Source: Chloranthus sessilifolius (lineage: Eukaryota > Streptophyta > Magnoliopsida > Chloranthales > Chloranthaceae). From it: a stretch of DNA of 64,000 nt. Made by a program: the position numbers and the translations under genes. Position 1 is the first letter of the stretch, and each line of letters starts with the position of its first letter. The DNA is taken from the NCBI GenBank assembly GCA_021018995.1, contig CM037587.1:91385251-91449250 (forward strand), written 5' to 3'. Shown one piece after another: positions 57,766 to 64,000 of this stretch. The notes beneath the pieces are model-generated. The model was given only the letters and a program-made list of their open reading frames with translations. It did no database searches and was not told where the DNA came from.

Positions 57766-58241
57766 TCAATCGATTGATTTTGAGAAAAGTCAATCGATTG
57801 ACTTTATAGTTTGTTCAATTGATTGAGAGTTACCTTTCTCAATCGATTGATATTTCTATTCAAGCCATCATTAGGCAGTCATTCCACATCTTTTCTGTTA
57901 TCAAACCGTTCGATGCTACATGCATGTCAATCGATCGGCAATCCCTTGTCAATCAATTGATATATTATTGAAACACCCGGCATTCTCGGAATCCATGTGT
58001 CAATCGTCTCGTATTTTCAACTGTCGGATAAGTCAAACGTCGTGTTAATGTCAATCGATTGATATTTTACTCTCAATCGATTGATATGACAAAACTACTG
58101 ACTCTCTCCGTTTCCCAAGAAGTCAATTGCCGCGCCTTTTCAAGAAACGCCTTCAACCTTCAGCTGTGCATTGAAGTTTCAAGCCTTCGCGACGCCTCGA
58201 GATAATGTCAATCGATTGACATTTCATTTTCAATCAATTGA
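57766..58241. repeat. Palindromic dyads between pol and the accessory ORF
   Basis: Exact TCAATCGATTGA at 57766, 57790, 57839, 58051, 58073 and 58208, plus variants at 57815, 57927, 57949 and 58230. Pairs with 22-bp spacing: 57927/57949, 58051/58073, 58208/58230. Pairs 57766/57790 and 57815/57839 have 24 bp. Confidence 0.92.
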
Positions 58242-58378
58242 TATTATGGTTCCTCCAAACTACATGCAAGTGGATGTCAATTTAAGGAACAGCCCGTGGT
58301 CCCTTCTTCCTCAACTCTCTGCACATTCGGCCAATCGACCTTGTTCATCTCTCCAAATATTCCCCTCGTACGATCGAA

Positions 58379-59542
58379 ATGGCAGCACTTGGGCCCCAGA
58401 TTTGCCGACCACCTCGTCCTGACAATAATCCCATGCGAATACCTAATAATGATTGCGTGGACCGACAGTGTCAAACCGAGAACTTCTTCGATCTTACAAA
58501 ATTTCGTCGTATCGCCGAAGCTGCGCGTTCCATCGAGTTTATTGAAGTCTTGCATCTTGAAATGTTACTCGCACCCCCTCCTATCGACATGCCCTTACGT
58601 CTAATACGACTTTTCTATCAAAACATGGAGTGGGTGTCGGCATCGCAATCCCCGACTGGTTTTACGTTCATCCGCATTCGAATCGATAATTGGTCGTACA
58701 ATTTACACACCGCTGATCTCGCCCGTGCATTTAATTTCTACATTGTTCGTCCATTGAATCATCATATCGATCCGGCCGTGAACCTCAGCCAAGAGATCAT
58801 GATAAATAATATATGTGGTGGTAGACACGGTTCTGGATTGTCAACGAAAAGAGCAGTCTTGTCAATGGACATACTGTTTTGGGACATTGTCATGTCTAAT
58901 AACTTGCTTCTGTATGGAACCAAAAGTGAGAGGACAAAGAACCGGGTAGCAACACTGTATGCAGCCCACACTAATATTTGGTTTGATGCATCTGGTTTAA
59001 TGCTTGATGAAATGTGGCGGTGTCACAACAACATAGCTGTCACCACTGCGCAATGCAAACGAGAGGCTATTCTTCTCCACTTTCCTCACTACATCATGCA
59101 TCTTTTGGATCAGACCGGGTGTCCAATTTTTGATGATGAAGTAATGGGCGTCATGCAGTTCTATCACTATGACACAAATGTGTGGGACAAGAGTATTAAA
59201 GCCATCATAAGGAATGCACCGCAGCCCCTCGATATTGGCGAGATGCCACCTCCTCCTCTCCAACCAAACCCCGCACAGCACCAACGTGACAACTTACGTC
59301 GACCTTGTCCTGAAGAGGTCCTTGATTTTAATGCCGAGAAAGCAGTCACACGCCTAGAGGCGCGGATGAACGAGTTGAGTACTATGGTTGGAGGTATCAA
59401 TCAGCAGTTAAGATTTCAAAGTTCTCTCCTCATGCGGATTGCACGAGAATCATTCCCGGTGCAAGTCGATGACTTCATCACAGGAGCGCAAGCGACGATG
59501 GATGGAGAGGAAGATGTTGAACATAATGATAATGATGAATAG
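58379..59542 (+). CDS. Accessory ORF of element D, 387 aa, uninterrupted
   Basis: The longest open frame in the window. ATG at 58379 lies about 140 bp after the last dyad, and the stop is TAG at 59540. The centre (residues about 75-240) resembles the putative plant transposon protein domain found in post-pol ORFs of Athila-like elements: LIRLFYQNMEW, then a RAVLSMDILFWDI and ILLHFPHYIMHLL region. Assignment is by pattern only. Residues about 285-300 are Pro-rich, about 320-360 could form a coiled coil (RLEARMNELSTMVGG), and the tail is acidic (EEDVEHNDNDE). There is no signal peptide or clear membrane segment, so it does not look like an envelope protein. It is flanked on both sides by palindromic dyads. 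Molecular function unknown. Confidence 0.75.
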   Translation: MAALGPQICRPPRPDNNPMRIPNNDCVDRQCQTENFFDLTKFRRIAEAARSIEFIEVLHLEMLLAPPPIDMPLRLIRLFYQNMEWVSASQSPTGFTFIRIRIDNWSYNLHTADLARAFNFYIVRPLNHHIDPAVNLSQEIMINNICGGRHGSGLSTKRAVLSMDILFWDIVMSNNLLLYGTKSERTKNRVATLYAAHTNIWFDASGLMLDEMWRCHNNIAVTTAQCKREAILLHFPHYIMHLLDQTGCPIFDDEVMGVMQFYHYDTNVWDKSIKAIIRNAPQPLDIGEMPPPPLQPNPAQHQRDNLRRPCPEEVLDFNAEKAVTRLEARMNELSTMVGGINQQLRFQSSLLMRIARESFPVQVDDFITGAQATMDGEEDVEHNDNDE

Positions 59543-59762
59543 TTTGTTTGTCTTGTGCTTAGTTTGTTACTTTGTTTAGATGTGATAGGTTTCTGTTTGT
59601 GTGCTAGATCAATCATAGGTTGTGATAGGTTTTAGTTTATTTCAATTAATTTGGAGTATGTATGTGTGCTAAAATAATCAAATCAAATTAGGTGAATGAA
59701 ATATTTTAGATGAATGGTGTTATCTCTCTGTGTACTCTCAAACTGTTGCCCAATTTCATCAG

Positions 59763-60128
59763 TTAATCGATTGAAATTTATTCTTCAATCGATTGAGGCA
59801 TTTGGTGTGTTTTGATCTCACAATGACAATAATTTCTGTCGATCGATTGAAAAATGGTTTTTCAATCAATCAACTTTGACCTAAGTTCACATTAATTGTG
59901 TATGAATCTTTCTGATTTCAAGTTGATTGATTTGAATATGGCAATGCACGTTGGATAGAGTCAATCGATTGAACTGAATAGTTCAATCGATTGATCCAGA
60001 TTGGAATTCCAAAGGGAATAGAAAGTTTCCAACATTAATTCGATTGCATATATTGAAAATTCTCTGTGAACAGCAAGTTTTGGTCTGCACCAAGTCAACC
60101 TTTCCAAATATAGTTCTCAATCGATTGG
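59763..60128. repeat. Palindromic dyads between the two accessory ORFs
   Basis: Pairs 59763/59785 and 59961/59983 (22 bp) and a degenerate pair 59839/59862 (23 bp). A single variant ends this group at 60117. Exact 12-mers: 59785, 59961, 59983. Confidence 0.9.
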
Positions 60129-60296
60129 ATGATACAATTTCCGAAGGAATCAATTGTGTGCCCCCGAAATCTAAATTTCATTTTATCTTTAGATACTGTG
60201 TTTTAGGAAAATTTTGCTTTATTTAAACAACCGTAGGATAGTTTTTCTAAATAGCTCCCTTAGTCAAAAATCAACTGTCCTCCCAAACCTTGTGTT

Positions 60297-60611
60297 ATGG
60301 ATTCAATCAAGTATCACACTCGATCGATGGTTAGGAGATTGGCAGAGCCGGCGCGGAAACATACACGATATCACTCACCACGACCACCTCTCGACTTGTT
60401 AAATCATGAGGTCGTTGATTTAGAATCGACTTCGCCGCTGTCGACTTCGTCAAAATCACCCGTTGAATTGATGTCCATCGATTCACCGAAACCACCACCA
60501 TCCCCACCTTGTGCCCCAATTCCTCCACCAGGTGGCATCGGCATCTCAGAAGAAATGTGGATGATGATGTTTCCAAAGTCGAAGCCAGGGATGGCTTCCG
60601 ATGATGGCTAA
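60297..60611 (+). CDS. Small Pro/Ser-rich ORF of element D, 104 aa
   Basis: ATG at 60297, stop TAA at 60609. The N-terminal third is basic (RSMVRRLAEPARKH). The middle is Ser/Pro-rich (STSSKSPVELMSIDSPKPPP, then PPSPPC), with PPPGG and WMMMFP near the C terminus. No family recognised. Its place between two dyad groups and its uninterrupted frame suggest a second accessory ORF, but a chance frame cannot be excluded. Confidence 0.4.
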   Translation: MDSIKYHTRSMVRRLAEPARKHTRYHSPRPPLDLLNHEVVDLESTSPLSTSSKSPVELMSIDSPKPPPSPPCAPIPPPGGIGISEEMWMMMFPKSKPGMASDDG

Positions 60612-61017
60612 AGGCTAGGATTTAGTTTTAGGTTTTAGATTTCACAGTCTTTTTAGATTTTATGTTACTTTTCTAACGTCTTAGTCTAGTTTCCTTTAAT
60701 TTATGCACTAAAATAGGTTCTTTTTGTTTTCAATAAGTGTCGTAGATTGCACATAATTAATGGAATTTTAGTTTAGTTAAATATCTTTGTTTAAATTGTT
60801 TAGATGCTCAAATCACAAATATTTTTCACCTGGTCTACCTTTTGGTTTTCGGTTGCATTTAACAGGTTTGGGGATCCCATACACCTTCAAAAATCAAACC
60901 AATGAGGACATTGGATACAACAGGTTTGGGAGTGAGAAGTTCAATTTAGAGTCTTTTGAAAAAAAAAAAAAAAAAAGAGGTTCTGGGACTGTTCTCGGAT
61001 TTTGAAAAGTGTATCAG

Positions 61018-61206
61018 TCAATCGATTAAACCCAGGGAGTCAATCAATTGATTGATAACCATTAACCCAGATGCATTCAGCAGGTTAAGGGCAGTTAATC
61101 GATTGATTTACAAAAATCAATCGATTGACTGCAAATTTGTAAGCCCAATAACCGACTGGAAGCATGCATCAATCAATCGATTGAAACCATTGAGTCAATC
61201 GATTGA
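61018..61206. repeat. Palindromic dyads 3' of the small ORF
   Basis: Three successive pairs with 22-bp spacing: 61018/61040, 61095/61117, 61173/61195. Exact 12-mers: 61117, 61173, 61195. Preceded by an A run at 60960-60976. Confidence 0.92.
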
Positions 61207-61930
61207 TTGATAACCAGTAAACTCATAAATTCCGAAATATGTTTTCATGACCTTTAAGTGTTAATGCCCGAAAATTTTTGTAAACTATCATCGTGCCATG
61301 ATAAAACTATAAATGCTCATGATGCTTAATATAATGCAAGTTTTAATGATGATTTCACAGTCCATATCCAGAAACTCTGGCATCATTACCATGCTTTATT
61401 TCCAAAAATCTGGGAGTTTGGTCTAAAAACTTGAATCCAAGGATTTCAGTGGAGACTAAAACCCAGAGAACTTTAGAACCTTTCCTCGTTCTTGATGAGT
61501 GTGGTTAAAATTTGAAGTCTTGTTCAGTTCATACTTGATTGTTATAATCTCATACGCTCATCTCGGTTTGTGTATTTGGCAATGTATCAAGATATTAAAA
61601 CTCATTGTGTTTGAATTCGAAATAAATTGGCATCATTATCACCTTGAAAAGAAATGATCGAAGGCCCTCTTTGGCCTGTTTGTGCTTAAAATGTCCCACC
61701 TTATACTCAATTATCATTTAGCACTTTTTTCTTTTTTAAACCGTGATGAAAAAAATTCAGCCCTAATTATTTCTTCAGTAAGTTATATTAACCATGCCCT
61801 CACGAGTTTGAAAATGCAAAAACCCTACCCTTGTTACCTCTGAGAAATTCAAGATGACAAAAAGTGAGGGAATCGAGAGGCATGATTGTGACACTTGTGG
61901 GAGAAAAAAATAAAAAGGTAGAAAATGAGA

Positions 61931-61970
<40 letters not shown>

Positions 61971-62861
61971 GATTTCAAAATGAAGAGCAAAAAGGAGTAG
62001 AAAGAAAAGAAAGTTGAGAAGAAGCAAAAAGAAAATTTCTGAAAAATTGGCAAAATAAAGTGAAAATGAGAAAATCAAATTGTGTTTTTGTTTCCGGTTT
62101 CTCAAAGAAATTTGATCTCCGATTTCCCTTTCTTTCTTAAGCCTTTTTACCCAAGCCCCGTTACAACCTTGAAAAAATCCTTCTTAATCTAATCATGAGT
62201 GATAAATGCCTTGTCGAGAATGATAGTGCAATGCCTATGGTGTGTGGTATGACATGCTAGATACACAAATATCTTTCTTTATGAGACTTCTTTTTCATTA
62301 ATGAACCGTGCTTCTTATTTCATGTGAGACCTCCTTATTTGCATTATAGTTCTCTCTCACATGTGTGTGAAAAGTAACCCAGATCAGAGCAATTTTGTTT
62401 TGAGCGCATATCCACGGTGAGGATTGAGTCAAGACATGGAGTCCAAAAGATTCCTAGTTTGGACTTACTCCCTGATGGAAGAATTTTTAGCAATGGTAAG
62501 TACACGACACTCTGGGCATGAATCATGAGTCATCGAAAAAACAATGCATTGAATTAATCTGAATGAGCATTGATAAGATTAGCGTGGCCGGGAGCATCTT
62601 ATAAAAATTTTGTGGACATTTAACGATCTAAGGGCATGACAATAATTCAAGAATTTATTAGTTTATGAAGTTTGTAGGTATCTTCACTGAAAACCTTCAA
62701 AAGACAACTCCTTCACTAGGGATCACCTAGGGGTTTAAAGGCTTATTGCATATGCTAGATGCAATCGTGTTCCCTACGAAAGTAGCATCCATTTTCTTTG
62801 TTAATTGTTAGTTATTTTTCATTCTTTTTGCTCGAGGACTAGCAAAGTATAGGTTTGGGGG
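61207..62861 (+). other. Non-coding 3' tail and polypurine tract of element D
   Basis: AT-rich, no conserved frame, and no dyads. It has an (AT)n tract at 61938-61966 and ends with GCTCGAGGACTAGCAAAG and the tract GGTTTGGGGG before the LTR. The last 200 bp match the equivalent tail of element E. Confidence 0.7.
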
Positions 62862-64000
62862 TGTTATCTATGCCGAAATATGATTATATTTCGCACCTTA
62901 ATTCCTACATTTAGTTATCTGATGAAAGTTATTTGACGGCTGTTGTATAGTTTTCGTGGTTTCAGGTGTTTCCGATCATTAAATCTTGAAAGAGTATAAA
63001 AGAGGATAATTAAGGGTTACACAAGAACATTGGACCAAGAAGCCAGCAAAAGCACCAAAATCTGTGAAAATAATTTATTGGCCCAGCATCCACCAGAAGA
63101 ATGAAGATGTTATATGTCCTTTGTTAATCGATTGAAAACCAAATATCAATCGATTGACAAGAATGACAGCTTTTCTCCCTTTATTTTCAAATTTGAATTA
63201 ATTCAATCGATTGAATTCAAATTCAAATGATTTCGCCAAAAGGAGGATTTGAACTCAATCGATTGAGAATTGAATTTCAATCGATTGAGCCTATTTTGGA
63301 AGTTGTCCTGCCCGCTCCCTATAAAAGCAATGATATAGCTTAGGGTTAGGGGGTTCTCTGCTAGTAGAATTTTCTTAATTTTTTTTATAGCTATTCTTTG
63401 CAATTTTTGAATCATAGTTTGTAATTAGGAACAAAGCATTGTAAGGAGAAATCTTTTGATAAATAAAAGTATATGTTTAGATGATGGCTTTTGATTTATA
63501 TCGGGCATGTAGATCGAGGATGAGCAGCTAAACCCCTTTATTCAAGGAGGAAGCAACCCCTAGATGAGTCACTGCTTTATTGTTAATTTTATAATTTTTT
63601 ATTATTGTCATTGAATCATTCTGCTAAGAAGTGTGTGCTTAATAGAATATCATCGAATGCTCATTTATAGCCGTCGATCTTAGTTATTGACGACCATAAA
63701 AGGGTCATTCCATCAAGATCTGTTCCTATAGGGCGATCTAGGCTGCCGAATGATTGATTTTTACTGTTGTGATTTCGAATTTGAGATACACTATGTCTTT
63801 CACATAATTCATGCCGCAGTAGGATGAGTCATAGTGTTTGGATAGGATATGTCGGATCAATAATCACATTCTTTACGATTCATTTTTCTTCTTGATAAAT
63901 GATGGTATATTGGTGTGGTATGAAATCGTGTGATTAATTATAGAGAAGTTACAAATCTAGGGTTAGCAAACTCCTTGATCATCTCTTAATTATAATTTTT
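62862..64000 (+). repeat. 3' LTR of element D (truncated by window)
   Basis: Starts TGTTATCTATGCC after the purine tract and matches the 5' LTR to the window end. Palindromes lie at 63124 (variant), 63146, 63203, 63255 and 63277. It keeps the first pair that the 5' LTR lost, but has lost the 21-bp unit present at 51225-51246 of the 5' LTR. Confidence 0.88.

Larger units (their letters stand above)
50908..64000 (+). mobile_element. Element D: large Athila-type gypsy element with accessory ORFs (3' end beyond window)
   Basis: Order: 5' LTR, Asp-type primer site, palindrome-rich leader, gag, RT, RNase H, integrase, spacer, intact 387-codon ORF, spacer, 104-codon ORF, AT-rich tail, polypurine tract GGTTTGGGGG, 3' LTR running past 64000. 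More than 13 kb long. gag-pol carries stops and lacks a recognisable protease. Palindromic dyads fill every non-coding interval. Confidence 0.88.

Noticed and set aside
58379..59542. Envelope-like protein in element D
   Set aside because: No signal peptide, no transmembrane segment and no furin-like site; the pattern fits a post-pol transposon-associated ORF better.
50908..63288. loxP-like recombinase sites for the 12-10-12 dyads
   Set aside because: Total length is 34 bp as in loxP, but each half is itself a palindrome, spacers vary freely, and no tyrosine recombinase is encoded here.

Overview
This window looks like nuclear DNA of a flowering plant, probably a eudicot. The evidence is one spliced plant aldo-keto reductase gene, Reina-like, Tat and Athila types of Ty3/gypsy elements, Tork/Tnt1-type Ty1/copia elements, an Au-like SINE, a plant mobile domain (PMD) ORF, and hAT and PIF/Harbinger-type DNA transposons. 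I cannot name the species. There are no operons, CRISPR arrays or recognisable tRNA/rRNA genes.

Layout. 1-761: LTR-retrotransposon remnant. 762-2992: five exons of the aldo-keto reductase gene (+). 2993-40597: its last intron, about 37.6 kb, filled with transposons. 40598-40779: its last exon and stop codon. Within the intron, in order: gypsy chromovirus A (3053-10064, target duplication ACTTT); two copies of a MITE-like family; a decayed integrase fragment (-); two LTR-like blocks; a Tat-lineage element with two RNase H domains, an antisense PMD ORF and a 3' LTR; a weak copia remnant holding a SINE; a tandem array (22.3-24.5 kb) split by a hAT element with a perfect 8-bp duplication; copia element C (25035-36478), whose 3' LTR is split by chromovirus B (29605-36260), a relative of A; a PIF/Harbinger-like element carrying about 800 bp of CCA-type repeat; and two more MITE copies, one split by a solo LTR.

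40780-64000 is intergenic: an Au-like SINE, two fold-back MITEs, a 23-bp minisatellite, AT-rich degenerate sequence, and nested Athila-type elements. Element E kept only a piece of gag. A solo LTR sits exactly on E's polypurine tract/LTR boundary (duplication GGGGG). Element D (about 50908 to beyond the window end) is inserted in E's LTR.

The most striking signal is in D. The self-complementary 12-mer TCAATCGATTGA occurs 29 times exactly (hand count), plus variants, only in LTRs and non-coding spacers. Seventeen pairs have a start-to-start distance of exactly 22 bp (12 + 10 + 12), and the 10-bp spacers differ in sequence. Chromoviruses A and B carry a different palindrome, TCGCTCGAGCGA, in their LTRs with mostly 21-22 bp spacing. 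Other LTR families here also carry palindromes upstream of their TATA boxes. D also has an uninterrupted 387-codon accessory ORF although its gag-pol is broken. I infer a cis-element/DNA-binding-protein system as one testable explanation.

All gag-pol genes seen here carry stops, frameshifts or deletions, so no copy in the window appears autonomous. The aldo-keto reductase exons are open and in phase.
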